Assembly (NCBI GenBank): GCA_910577275.1
Contig: CAJTMW010000003.1
Coordinates: 1 to 64,000 of the forward strand
Origin: an uncultured Lachnospiraceae bacterium
GTDB taxonomy: Bacteria > Bacillota > Clostridia > Lachnospirales > Lachnospiraceae
Direction: 5' to 3'
DNA: 64,000 nucleotides
Made by a program: the position numbers and the translations under genes
Part shown: positions 39,563-48,331 of the stretch, piece after piece
Layout: every line of letters starts with the position of its first letter
Position numbering within the stretch: position 1 is the stretch's first letter
Notes under the pieces: generated by a model
What the model saw: only the letters and a program-made list of their open reading frames with translations
What the model was told of the DNA's origin: nothing
Database searches by the model: none

Positions 39563-41251
39563 ATGAAAAAAAGAACACTTGCGCTTGCTCTGACAGTGAG
39601 CATGATAGCATCGGCATTGTTTACAGGCTGTGGTGCGGGAGCAGGAAAAGAAGCGGAAACGGCACAGACTGCTGCGGATACAGAACAGAGCGGGGCTGAG
39701 GAATCCGTGCAGCAGGAGCCTGAGGAAGGCTCTGTTGCGGCGGCGGACACTCAGACGGCGGCAGCCGGTGGCAAAGCGGACTCCGTAACGGTAGGCATTC
39801 TGGCGGACCCGGAAAACATGGGGCCCTGGTCGGGAATGTCAATGGGAAGGATTGCCGTTTTATTTACCACCTATGAGTATATGATTACCCGTGAAAACGG
39901 CGTGGCATACGGCGTACTGGCAAAGAACTGGGAGCAGTCCGACGCCCAGACCTATCAGGTGGAGCTTTACGATTATATCCATGACGCAAAGGGTAATCCC
40001 CTTACGGCTAAGGACGTGGTATTCAGCTTTGAGTCGGCTATTGCAACAAAGAATTACGGAAAGCTTTCCGTAATTGACAGTGTAACGGCGGTAGATGATT
40101 ACAATGTGGAGTTTAAATTCAACAAAGCGCTGGAAATCGGTGAGTTTGAAAATGTAATGCTGGAATGCGCCATTGTGACACAGGCGGCTTACGAGGCCTC
40201 TCCTGACCAGATGGCTACCACGCCGGTTGGAACCTCCGCTTATCTTGTGGAAAGCTATGTGCCGGGCTCGGAAATCGTTATGAAGGACACCGGCAATTAC
40301 TGGCAGACGGACGATTCTCTGGTGCATGGAACCAGCGTACATAATGTGGGAGAAATCAGATTTTCCGTGATTACAGAAGCCTCTCAGCACACGGTAGCCC
40401 TTCAGACGGGGGCGGTCGATATCTCCAACGGCGTACCGGATACGGATATTTCCAAATTCGGCGAGGGCGGCGAGTTCTCGGAGGGCAATGCGGTAGGCGT
40501 CGTATTGGACAATCTGACCTATGATGTGGAATACAATATGTCTGACAGCTCTGTTTTTGTGAATGATGAAAATTTGAGGCTTGCCCTTGCCTATGCCATT
40601 GACAAAGAAGGCGTAAATGTCGGCGCCTTTAACGGCAACGGCAAAGCGGTAAAGGATTTTGCCAATGCAACTTACCCGGACTATAACCCGGAATGGGACA
40701 GTGAAGGTTACTATGACTATGATGTGGACAAGGCGAAGGAGTATCTGGCACAGTCCGCTTATGACGGAAGGACACTCCGGCTGGAATACATTAATTCCGG
40801 TATGTCGGAGATGATTGCACAGCTTTTGCAGGCTTACTGGGGGCAGATTGGCGTTACGGTAGAGCTGATTGGCTATGACCAGATGATGGGGCAGCAGGAG
40901 CAGTATAATAAAGAGGGCTTTGATATTATGGTAAAGACCACAGGCAGCACCGACTATATTGTCAACCAGTGGAAGCTGTGCTGGGATGCCAGAGACTACA
41001 GGGAAATTACCGGAGGAACCGCAAACTTTGTGGTAGACGAAAAGTTAGACGAGCTGATGCAGGCGGCTTTAAGTACGGAAACCTACGGACCGGAAAGCAT
41101 TGAAGCGTTCCATGACTATCTGGTGGAAAAGTGCTACGGCTACGGCGTGGTGCAGGGGCCTGTGAATATTGTTCATTCCAGCAAAATTGCAAATGTGGCT
41201 CTGGACATCAGAAAGCAGATTCTTCCGGGTGCATGCTCCTACGCGCAGTAA
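39563..41251 (+). CDS. Dipeptide/oligopeptide-type ABC transporter substrate-binding lipoprotein
   Basis: A 562-residue solute-binding protein of family 5 (DppA/OppA type). It has a lipoprotein signal (MKKRTLALALTVSMIASALF, lipobox LFTGC, so lipid on Cys23) and an acidic, alanine-rich linker to about residue 70. The family core follows: AVLFTTYEYMITRENGVAYGVLAKNW, AKDVVFSFESAI, ATTPVGTSAYLVESY, RLALAYAIDKEGV and the late NIVHSSKIANVALD. It should capture the substrate outside the cell and hand it to the two permeases downstream. Members bind peptides, glycans, nickel or glutathione; the specificity cannot be read. It leads the operon 39563-45248. Confidence 0.9.
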   Translation: MKKRTLALALTVSMIASALFTGCGAGAGKEAETAQTAADTEQSGAEESVQQEPEEGSVAAADTQTAAAGGKADSVTVGILADPENMGPWSGMSMGRIAVLFTTYEYMITRENGVAYGVLAKNWEQSDAQTYQVELYDYIHDAKGNPLTAKDVVFSFESAIATKNYGKLSVIDSVTAVDDYNVEFKFNKALEIGEFENVMLECAIVTQAAYEASPDQMATTPVGTSAYLVESYVPGSEIVMKDTGNYWQTDDSLVHGTSVHNVGEIRFSVITEASQHTVALQTGAVDISNGVPDTDISKFGEGGEFSEGNAVGVVLDNLTYDVEYNMSDSSVFVNDENLRLALAYAIDKEGVNVGAFNGNGKAVKDFANATYPDYNPEWDSEGYYDYDVDKAKEYLAQSAYDGRTLRLEYINSGMSEMIAQLLQAYWGQIGVTVELIGYDQMMGQQEQYNKEGFDIMVKTTGSTDYIVNQWKLCWDARDYREITGGTANFVVDEKLDELMQAALSTETYGPESIEAFHDYLVEKCYGYGVVQGPVNIVHSSKIANVALDIRKQILPGACSYAQ

Positions 41252-41340
41252 ACACACAAAAGGAGCCTTAAAGCATCCCAATGTGCGGGAAAAGCGCCCC
41301 GGACGGCGCCCATCCTGTGCGGCGGTATGACTGGAAGTGC

Positions 41341-41365
41341 GAAGGCAGCCTGACAAGCTGCCTTC
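41341..41365 (+). other. Intercistronic stem-loop after the binding-protein gene
   Basis: GAAGGCAGC (41341-41349) pairs perfectly with GCTGCCTTC (41357-41365), without a T-run. Such hairpins commonly protect the 3' end of a binding-protein mRNA, so that this gene is expressed above its permeases. Confidence 0.6.
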
Positions 41366-41389
41366 TGACGTAACAGGAGGAGAACTTAT

Positions 41390-42352
41390 ATGTGGAAGTA
41401 TGTCGTTAAAAGATTATTATGGATGATTCCGGTGCTTTTGGGAATTGCCGTTGTTATTTTTACAATCATGTATTTTTGCCCCGGCGACCCGGCCGCGGCA
41501 ATTCTGGGAAACTCGGCAACGCCGGCGGCGATTGAGGCGAAGCGGATTGAGATGGGGCTTGACAGACCCTACCTTGTAAGGCTGCTGGATTATTTAAATC
41601 AGGTGTTTTTACATTTTGACCTTGGAACCTCTTACTTTCAGAATCAGTCCGTAATGTCGGGGATTTTATACAGACTGCCTTATACGATTACCATTGCGGT
41701 GATTTGCATGCTGCTTCAGATTCTGATTGGAACGCCCCTTGGAATCACGGCGGCAGTACACCAGAACGGAATCGCCGACAGAATCTGTATGGTGATTGCC
41801 CTTGCCGGCGTATCGATTCCGGGATTCTGGCTTGCCATGATGCTGGTGCTGCTGTTTGCGGTAAGGCTGGGGTGGCTTCCGCCTTACGGCGTGGGAGGAA
41901 TCCAGTATTTTATCCTTCCCTGTATTGCCAATGCCTTTGCGGGAATCGCCTCTCAGGCAAGGCAGACGCGCTCGAGTATGCTGGAGGTGATTCGCTCGGA
42001 TTATATCGTTACTGCCCGGGCAAAGGGGCTTTCGGAAAGGGAGATTCTGTACAAACATGCATTGCCTAACGCGCTTATTCCCATTATTACCGTGGTGGGA
42101 AACGGTATGGGAATGATGCTGGGAGGAACGGTGGTGATTGAATCCGTGTTTTCCATTCCCGGTATCGGAATGTATACCACCTCCGCGATTAATAACCGGG
42201 ATTATCCGGTGGTAATGGGCGGCGTGCTGTTTTTAGGCGCATTGTTCAGCCTGATTATGCTGCTGGTGGATGTGATTTACGCCTATGTGGACCCGAGAAT
42301 CAAAGCCCAGTATGAGGGGCAGCAGAAATCCTGGAAAAGGAGGAAAAAGTAA
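41390..42352 (+). CDS. ABC transporter permease, DppB/OppB type
   Basis: A 320-residue inner-membrane permease with six helices. It starts MWKYVVKRLLWMIPVLLGIAVVIF, the usual DppB N-terminus, and carries AILGNSATPAAIEAKRIEMGLDRPYLVRLLDYL, typical of the first external loop. The cytoplasmic EAA loop that contacts the ATPases is RSDYIVTARAKGLSEREIL-type (about 203-222), followed by KHALPNALIPIITVVG. AGGAGGAG precedes the ATG. It pairs with the next permease. Confidence 0.92.
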   Translation: MWKYVVKRLLWMIPVLLGIAVVIFTIMYFCPGDPAAAILGNSATPAAIEAKRIEMGLDRPYLVRLLDYLNQVFLHFDLGTSYFQNQSVMSGILYRLPYTITIAVICMLLQILIGTPLGITAAVHQNGIADRICMVIALAGVSIPGFWLAMMLVLLFAVRLGWLPPYGVGGIQYFILPCIANAFAGIASQARQTRSSMLEVIRSDYIVTARAKGLSEREILYKHALPNALIPIITVVGNGMGMMLGGTVVIESVFSIPGIGMYTTSAINNRDYPVVMGGVLFLGALFSLIMLLVDVIYAYVDPRIKAQYEGQQKSWKRRKK

Positions 42353-43246
42353 ATGACTGACAGTATGGCGGTTGCAAAAGGCGCAACAATGGAACGGAAA
42401 AAGAAGGAAAGCCAGTTCAGCTTGGTTATGAAGCGGCTTGCAAAAAACAGGCTGGCTATGGCGGGACTTTGCATTACGCTGCTTTTATTTTTACTGGCCC
42501 TTCTTTCTCCCGTGATTATGCCCTATGCATATGACGAATTAAATATGATTGACAGATTTGCAAAGCCCTCCTTAAGGCATTTATGCGGGGCGGACGAGAT
42601 GGGAAGGGATATTTTCAGCCGCCTGCTTTACGGCGCAAGATGGTCGCTGGCCCTTGGATTCCTCGCAACGATTATTTCCACGGCGATTGGAATGGTAATC
42701 GGCTCCGTCGTGGGTTATTTCGGCGGAACCGTGGATACGGTAGTCATGCGGTTCATCGATATCTTACAGGCCATCCCCGGAATCCTTCTGGCAATTGCCA
42801 TTTCCGCCTGTCTTGGAAGCGGTTTTGCAAATACCATTATCGCCCTTTCTATCGGCGGAATTCCCATGACGGTAAGACTCCTTCGAGGCTCGATTATGGG
42901 AGTGCGGAAAATGGAATATCTGGAGGCGGCCCAGACAATTAACTGCTCTGTGCCCCGGCTGATTGTGCGGCACATCCTGCCCAACAGCATTTCCCCGATT
43001 ATCGTTTCCGTGACAATGGGAATCGGGAACACCATACTGATGGCGGCATCCTTAAGCTACATCGGACTGGGCGTACAGCCGCCTACGCCGGAATGGGGCG
43101 CTATGCTTTCGGCAGGCAGAACCTATATGAGAGACTATCCCCATATGGTGCTGTTTCCGGGGATTGCGATTGCGCTGGTGGTGCTTTCCTTAAATATGCT
43201 GGGCGACGGCCTGCGGGACGCTATGGATCCGAAGCTGAAAAAATAG
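42353..43246 (+). CDS. ABC transporter permease, DppC/OppC type
   Basis: A 297-residue permease with six helices and a DppC N-terminus (FSLVMKRLAKNRLAMAGLCI, about 22-41). ADEMGRDIFSRLLYGARWSL is the signature of this subunit, and the EAA-type loop is MEYLEAAQTINCSVPRLIVR, followed by HILPNSISPIIVSVTMG. The ATG comes directly after the stop of the preceding permease gene, with AAGGAGG eight bases upstream, so translation is coupled. Confidence 0.92.
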   Translation: MTDSMAVAKGATMERKKKESQFSLVMKRLAKNRLAMAGLCITLLLFLLALLSPVIMPYAYDELNMIDRFAKPSLRHLCGADEMGRDIFSRLLYGARWSLALGFLATIISTAIGMVIGSVVGYFGGTVDTVVMRFIDILQAIPGILLAIAISACLGSGFANTIIALSIGGIPMTVRLLRGSIMGVRKMEYLEAAQTINCSVPRLIVRHILPNSISPIIVSVTMGIGNTILMAASLSYIGLGVQPPTPEWGAMLSAGRTYMRDYPHMVLFPGIAIALVVLSLNMLGDGLRDAMDPKLKK

Positions 43247-43261
43247 AGGAGGTAGAACAGG

Positions 43262-44275
43262 ATGGAAAAAAGCAGGGCTCCTTTTATTGAAGTAAAAAAT
43301 TTAAAGGTTCATTATACATCTGAGGGCAGGGTAATCCATGCGGTAAACGATGTGTCCTTTTCCCTGAATAAGGGGGAAACCCTCGGCCTGGTGGGCGAGA
43401 CCGGGGCGGGAAAAACGACCATTGCAAAGTCTGTTCTGCGGATTCTTCCGCAGCCTCCGGCAGAGGTGGAGGGCGGAGAAATCTTTCTGGAAGGAAAGGA
43501 TTTGCTGAAACTGTCGGAGGATGAGATGCGGAAAATCCGGGGAAGAAAGATTGCCATGATATTTCAGGACCCGATGACAGCCTTAAATCCGGTGATGAGA
43601 GTGGGAAAGCAGATTGCGGAGGGGATTGCGCTCCACGAGAAGATATCCGCAAAAGAGGCGGAGGAAAAGGCAAAAAAGATGCTGGAGATGGTGGGAATTC
43701 CCGCCTCCAGATACAGGGATTATCCTCATCAGTTTTCAGGCGGTATGAAACAGAGAGTGGTGATTGCCATGGCGTTATCATGCAGTCCCGACCTTCTTTT
43801 GGCGGACGAGCCTACCACGGCCCTTGACGTGACCATTCAGGCGCAGGTGCTGGATATCATCAAGAACCTCCAGAAGGAATTTGAGACTTCCATGATTATG
43901 ATTACCCATGATTTGGGGATTGTAGCGGAGGTTTGCGATAATGTCGCCGTCATCTACGCGGGGGAAGTGGTTGAGTATGGAAGCCGGGAGGAAATCTTTG
44001 ACAACCCGCTGCATCCCTATACCATTGGATTGTTCGGTTCCCTTCCTGATATCAATTCCGATGTGGAACGGCTCTCTCCTATCGCGGGAATGCCCCCGGA
44101 CGCGGCCAATCTGCCGGCGGGCTGCGCCTTTTCGCCCAGATGTCCCTATGCGGATGAGAAGTGTAAGAGCGCGCCTGTGGGACTTGAAAGGATGGAGGGA
44201 ACCCATTGCTGCCGCTGCATCCACAGCCGCAGCGCGGATAAAATAAAGGCGAAAGCCGCAGAGAAGGTTTGCTGA
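43262..44275 (+). CDS. ABC transporter ATP-binding protein, DppD/OppD type
   Basis: A 337-residue ATPase that powers uptake. Walker A is LVGETGAGKTTIAKS (about 43-57), the Q-loop IFQDPMTALNPVMRVG, the signature FSGGMKQRVVIAMALSC (about 158-174), Walker B LLADEPTTALDVTIQ and the H-loop MIMITHDLGIVAEV. The C-terminal oligopeptide-transporter domain holds cysteines in AGCAFSPRCPYADEKC and HCCRC, which in related proteins bind an Fe-S cluster. All motifs are intact. Confidence 0.94.
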   Translation: MEKSRAPFIEVKNLKVHYTSEGRVIHAVNDVSFSLNKGETLGLVGETGAGKTTIAKSVLRILPQPPAEVEGGEIFLEGKDLLKLSEDEMRKIRGRKIAMIFQDPMTALNPVMRVGKQIAEGIALHEKISAKEAEEKAKKMLEMVGIPASRYRDYPHQFSGGMKQRVVIAMALSCSPDLLLADEPTTALDVTIQAQVLDIIKNLQKEFETSMIMITHDLGIVAEVCDNVAVIYAGEVVEYGSREEIFDNPLHPYTIGLFGSLPDINSDVERLSPIAGMPPDAANLPAGCAFSPRCPYADEKCKSAPVGLERMEGTHCCRCIHSRSADKIKAKAAEKVC

Positions 44276-44291
44276 GGGAAAGGAGAACAGG

Positions 44292-45248
44292 ATGTCAGAG
44301 GTATTAATGGAAGTAAAGCATCTGAAAAAATATTTTAATACGCCAAAGGGAATGCTTCATGCGGTGGACGATGTGACCTTTTCCATTGGAAAGGGAAAAA
44401 CCATGGGCGTGGTGGGGGAATCCGGCTGCGGAAAATCCACCCTTGGACGGACGCTGATTCATTTATACGAGAGCACCGACGGACAGATTTTGTTCGACGG
44501 AGAGGATATCACTCATGTGACGAAGCATAAAATGCACGAGCTGCGGGAGCGGATGCAGATTATTTTCCAGGACCCGTTTTCTTCCCTGAATCCCAGAATG
44601 ACGGTGGAGGAGACGATTCGGGAACCCCTTGAGCTGTGCAGAAGGTTTAAAAAGAACCAGATTCAGGAGGAAGCGGAAAAAATAATGGAGATGGTGGGAA
44701 TCGACGACCGGCTCCGGTATGCCTATCCTCACGAGCTGGACGGCGGGAGGCGGCAGAGAGTGGGAATCGGCCGGGCGCTGGCTCTGAATCCTGCTTTTGT
44801 GGTCTGCGACGAGCCGGTATCGGCGCTGGATGTTTCGATTCAGGCGCAGGTGCTGAACCTCCTGCAGGATTTACAGGAGAAATCAGGCGTTACCTATATG
44901 TTTGTCACCCATGACCTGTCGGTGGTAAAGCATATATCCGATAACATTTGTGTGATGTATCTGGGACAGCTTGTGGAAACCACCACGTCGAAGGAGCTGT
45001 TTGCCAACCCGCTTCACCCGTACACAAGGGCGCTTTTGTCAGCAATCCCTTCCGTGGATATTCACCGGAAAAAGGAACGGGTGATTTTACAGGGGGAAAT
45101 CGTATCTCCCGTCGAGCCGAAGCCGGGCTGCCGGTTTGCGGCACGGTGCCCTTACGCCACAGACAGGTGCCGGGAGCCTCAGCAGCTCCGTGAGATAGCG
45201 AAAGACCATTTTGTGTCCTGCTGCAGGGCGGAAGAAGTATGGGAATAA
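44292..45248 (+). CDS. ABC transporter ATP-binding protein, DppF/OppF type
   Basis: A 318-residue second ATPase of the same transporter. Walker A is VVGESGCGKSTLGRT (about 39-53), the Q-loop IFQDPFSSLNPRM, Walker B FVVCDEPVSALDVSIQ and the H-loop YMFVTHDLSVV. The signature is unusual: LDGGRRQRVGIGRALALNP in place of the standard LSGGQRQR form, so serine and glutamine of the LSGGQ motif are replaced. I have seen this variant in clostridial homologues, so it may be a lineage feature. C-terminal GCRFAARCPYATDRC is the oligopeptide-ABC cysteine region. Confidence 0.93.
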   Translation: MSEVLMEVKHLKKYFNTPKGMLHAVDDVTFSIGKGKTMGVVGESGCGKSTLGRTLIHLYESTDGQILFDGEDITHVTKHKMHELRERMQIIFQDPFSSLNPRMTVEETIREPLELCRRFKKNQIQEEAEKIMEMVGIDDRLRYAYPHELDGGRRQRVGIGRALALNPAFVVCDEPVSALDVSIQAQVLNLLQDLQEKSGVTYMFVTHDLSVVKHISDNICVMYLGQLVETTTSKELFANPLHPYTRALLSAIPSVDIHRKKERVILQGEIVSPVEPKPGCRFAARCPYATDRCREPQQLREIAKDHFVSCCRAEEVWE

Positions 45249-45263
45249 GAAAGGGGATGGGCT

Positions 45264-46595
45264 ATGAAGGCCGGTGCGGGAAAATCAGAAATTATTTTGA
45301 CGGACGAATATCTGGAAATAGAAAATTTTACAATAATCCACAGGGCGTTGAATGCGCGGGCGGTGGCAATGGAAGACGATGAGGGAAAGACCTTTGTCTG
45401 CCTGTCTCTGGAGGTGACGTCTCTGCCGGACGAAGAGACGGCGTTTTTGCAGAAAGAGGTGGCAAAACGGCTTAACCTTAAGGATGCCTGTATCTGGGTG
45501 TGCGTGACCCATACCTTTTCCGCTCCCCATCTGCTGCCGGACGCGGTTCTTGCGGATGCGGACAAGATAAGGGAAAAGGGCCTCTACCGGGAGGCGCTGG
45601 GCAGGGCGGCGTTAGAGGCTGCCGAAAAGGCTCTTGCATCCTTAGAGCCGGCGGAGGTCTGCTTTGAAACCGGACTTTGCGACGCCAACAGGAACCGGGA
45701 CGTGGAGCTGCAGGACGGCTGGTGGGTAGGGGAAGGGGGGCTTGGCCTTTCCGACCATACCGTGTCCGTGATTTGTCTGAAACGTATGGATAAAACGCCG
45801 CTGGCGGTTTTGTTCCATTACGGCGTCCAGTCCTCCGTGCTTGACGGCTCAGAGCTCAGCGCTGGCGGCAGAGCCGTTACGCCGGATTTGGCGGGAATAG
45901 CCAGCGATTACATAGAAAAAACATATAAAGAAGACGGCGCTGTGGCTTTGTTCCTTTTAGGGGCTGCCGGAGACCAGTGCCCGGCGGAAAAGACGGTAAA
46001 TGAAACCTTTGTACAGGGGCAGCGTGTCCGCCGCGACCTTCAGGAGGAAGGCTTCGGCATCTGCGAGCGGCTGGGAGAAAAGCTGGGCAGTACGGTCTGC
46101 GATGTGATTGAAAAAATAAGGCAAAAAGACAGCGGTCAGAGTACGGGCTGCAAAGAAGAGGGAACAGAAAATGCCGCAGGGACGGCAAGGCCGGAGGATT
46201 CCGGCAGGATAATCTGCGGAAAAGTCAGCTTCCGGGTGCCGGGCAAGGAGATGGAGAGGGATTTAAAGAAGCTTCATCCGGTAAAAACAGCGGAATATAT
46301 TCCGGCGCAGGATAAGGAAACGGAGGCGGAAGCCGTCTGTATCGGCGGCATTGCCCTTCTGGGGGTAAAACCGGAGCTGAATTGCTGCAGCGGACTGGCA
46401 ATCAGCGCCGCCTCCCCTTTTAGGGAGACACTTACCTGCACCATGGTAAACGGAGCCGCCAAATATATGGCGGACCAAAAGTCCTATGACCGCTTTACCT
46501 ATGAAGCGATGAATTCCCCCTTTGGAAAGGGCGCGGCGGAGATTCTGACGAGGCAGTCGGCGGCGCTTCTTGAGAGCCTTAAGAAAATAGTGTGA
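45264..46595 (+). CDS. Neutral/alkaline ceramidase-like hydrolase
   Basis: A 443-residue protein resembling the N-terminal domain of neutral/alkaline non-lysosomal ceramidases, which are zinc amidases. Recognisable features are the GAGKSEI start, ARAVAMEDDEGKTFVCLSLEV, CVTHTFSAPHL (H-x-H-like metal region shifted, about 79-89), NRNRDVELQDGWWVGEGG, LFHYGVQSSVLDG and FLLGAAGDQCPAEK. There is no signal peptide, so the enzyme is cytoplasmic, unlike secreted ceramidases. It lies 15 bases after the ABC ATPase, suggesting that it cleaves an amide in the imported compound. Related Firmicute proteins are only annotated by similarity; the substrate is open. Confidence 0.7.
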   Translation: MKAGAGKSEIILTDEYLEIENFTIIHRALNARAVAMEDDEGKTFVCLSLEVTSLPDEETAFLQKEVAKRLNLKDACIWVCVTHTFSAPHLLPDAVLADADKIREKGLYREALGRAALEAAEKALASLEPAEVCFETGLCDANRNRDVELQDGWWVGEGGLGLSDHTVSVICLKRMDKTPLAVLFHYGVQSSVLDGSELSAGGRAVTPDLAGIASDYIEKTYKEDGAVALFLLGAAGDQCPAEKTVNETFVQGQRVRRDLQEEGFGICERLGEKLGSTVCDVIEKIRQKDSGQSTGCKEEGTENAAGTARPEDSGRIICGKVSFRVPGKEMERDLKKLHPVKTAEYIPAQDKETEAEAVCIGGIALLGVKPELNCCSGLAISAASPFRETLTCTMVNGAAKYMADQKSYDRFTYEAMNSPFGKGAAEILTRQSAALLESLKKIV

Positions 46596-46630
46596 TATGG
46601 GACTAATACGGAACTGAAATGGAGACAGAG

Positions 46631-48331
46631 ATGGAAAAATTTGAATTTCAGCAGTATATATTTGAAGCGGGAGCAGGCGGGGAAAAGCTGGCCTACAATC
46701 TTTTCTGTCCGAAGAACCCACAGGAGGGGAAGAAGTATCCTCTGGTGCTGTTTATGCATGATGCGGGGAGCTGCTCGGAGGATATCTTGTCGCCGCTTAA
46801 ACAGGGGGACGGGGCAACAGCGTGGGCGGAGGAAGAGGCCCAAAGGCGGCATCCCTGTTTTGTCCTTGCCCCGCTTTACCCCAGGAAGGCGGCAAATGAC
46901 GAGTTTGAGGTCACCTGGGAGGCGGACGCTACGGTGCGGCTTGTACAGGAGCTGATGAAAAACTATAGCATTGATGAAAAGCGGATTTACGGTACGGGAC
47001 AATCCATGGGCTGTATGATGCTCTGCGAGCTGATGCTCCGCAATCCCGGATTTTTTGCGGGCTGCTTTCTGGTGGCAGGCCAGTGGAACCCCGCGACCAT
47101 GGGCGGGGTAAAAAACGAAAACATCTGGATTCTGGTATCCGAAAAGGATATCAAAGCCTTTCCCATTATGGGCGATTGTATGGAACAGGTGGAGAAGGCA
47201 GGCGGCAGGGTGACGAGGGGATTTTTAAATGCCGGGGATTCTCTGGAAGTGCAGAATGAGGCGGTCAGGAAAATCGCCATGTCAGGGGAGCATATTTTCT
47301 TTACATGGTATGAGAAGGACAGTGTACTGCCTCAGGAGGAGCAGGAGCCGTCTGCGCCGTGGAAATATCATGTATACACATGGGCGCACGCCTACAAGCT
47401 GGAGGCAATCCGGGACTGGCTTTTTGCCCAGAGCGGATACAGGATTGATTTTTCCTGTAAGCATGAGGTGCTTTTGGAGGACGAACAGGGAAGGCGGCTT
47501 CCGATGGATGTGCCCTGTTATCAGGCGGAGCTCATTGCGCCGGGCACATGGCAGATTGCAAGCGACGGAGACTATTTTTATCTTCTGGAAGGGGAAAACG
47601 AGGCGCTTGCCATAGACGGCGGTTACGGCTGCGGAAATACCAGAGCGTTCTGCCAGAGCCTGACGGATAAGCCGGTAAGGCGTATTGCAAACACCCACGA
47701 CCATTTCGACCATACGGCGAACAACTGTTATTTCGACTGCGCTTATATGTCAAAGGAGACGAAAGCGCTTGCCACAATCCCTTTTCCCAGCTTTGAGGGA
47801 ATTGATTTCCCGAGGGACTACCCGGTTGAAATCATCGGCGAGGGCTATGTGTTTGATTTGGGAGGCAGGGAAATTGAAGTTATGGAGCTTGCCGACCACG
47901 CGGCGGGCAGTCTTGTCTTTCTGGATAAAAGGGAAGGGATTCTGCTTTGCGGCGACGAGCTGTGTATGCCCTTTGGAAAGGCGCTAAGCGGAAGCGTGGA
48001 GCATGTTTACCGGCTGCTTGGAAAGCTGGAGGAGCGGCTTTCGGAAATCAAAGTGCTGTACGGCGGTCCCGGTAAGGGGGACAGAGATATCATTGTCAGG
48101 CTGCGGGAGAACATGAAGTATATTCTGGACGGGCATGAGGGCGCGCCGTTAGAGGAAGCAGGCGGAGGGCCAGCGGAGGAAGCAGGGGAGCCGGTCGTGT
48201 ATGCAAGGCGGATGCCCCACGCCCCCGACAGGCACCGGGACAATCCGGCGGATATTCCCTTTATGCGGGAGATGGAATACGCGGGAATCAAGGTTATTTA
48301 TGATATGAGAAAGGTGAGAGAGGAAATTTAA
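46631..48331 (+). CDS. Alpha/beta-hydrolase esterase fused to a metallo-beta-lactamase-fold domain
   Basis: A 566-residue two-domain protein. Residues 1-270 are an esterase of the prolyl-oligopeptidase/PHB-depolymerase-like type: oxyanion region VLFMHDAGSCSEDIL, nucleophile S125 in GTGQSMGCMM, probable D173 (SEKDIKAF) and H253 (YTWAHAY). Residues about 295-515 are a metallo-beta-lactamase fold: H356-x-H358-x-D360-H361 in NTHDHFDHTANN, H423 in ELADHAAGS and D442 in LCGDELC. ATG 46631 has GGAG six bases upstream; 46619 is an alternative. No signal peptide. The C-terminus overlaps the convergent LysR gene by four bases. Fusion suggests two successive hydrolyses of one substrate. Confidence 0.78.
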   Translation: MEKFEFQQYIFEAGAGGEKLAYNLFCPKNPQEGKKYPLVLFMHDAGSCSEDILSPLKQGDGATAWAEEEAQRRHPCFVLAPLYPRKAANDEFEVTWEADATVRLVQELMKNYSIDEKRIYGTGQSMGCMMLCELMLRNPGFFAGCFLVAGQWNPATMGGVKNENIWILVSEKDIKAFPIMGDCMEQVEKAGGRVTRGFLNAGDSLEVQNEAVRKIAMSGEHIFFTWYEKDSVLPQEEQEPSAPWKYHVYTWAHAYKLEAIRDWLFAQSGYRIDFSCKHEVLLEDEQGRRLPMDVPCYQAELIAPGTWQIASDGDYFYLLEGENEALAIDGGYGCGNTRAFCQSLTDKPVRRIANTHDHFDHTANNCYFDCAYMSKETKALATIPFPSFEGIDFPRDYPVEIIGEGYVFDLGGREIEVMELADHAAGSLVFLDKREGILLCGDELCMPFGKALSGSVEHVYRLLGKLEERLSEIKVLYGGPGKGDRDIIVRLRENMKYILDGHEGAPLEEAGGGPAEEAGEPVVYARRMPHAPDRHRDNPADIPFMREMEYAGIKVIYDMRKVREEI

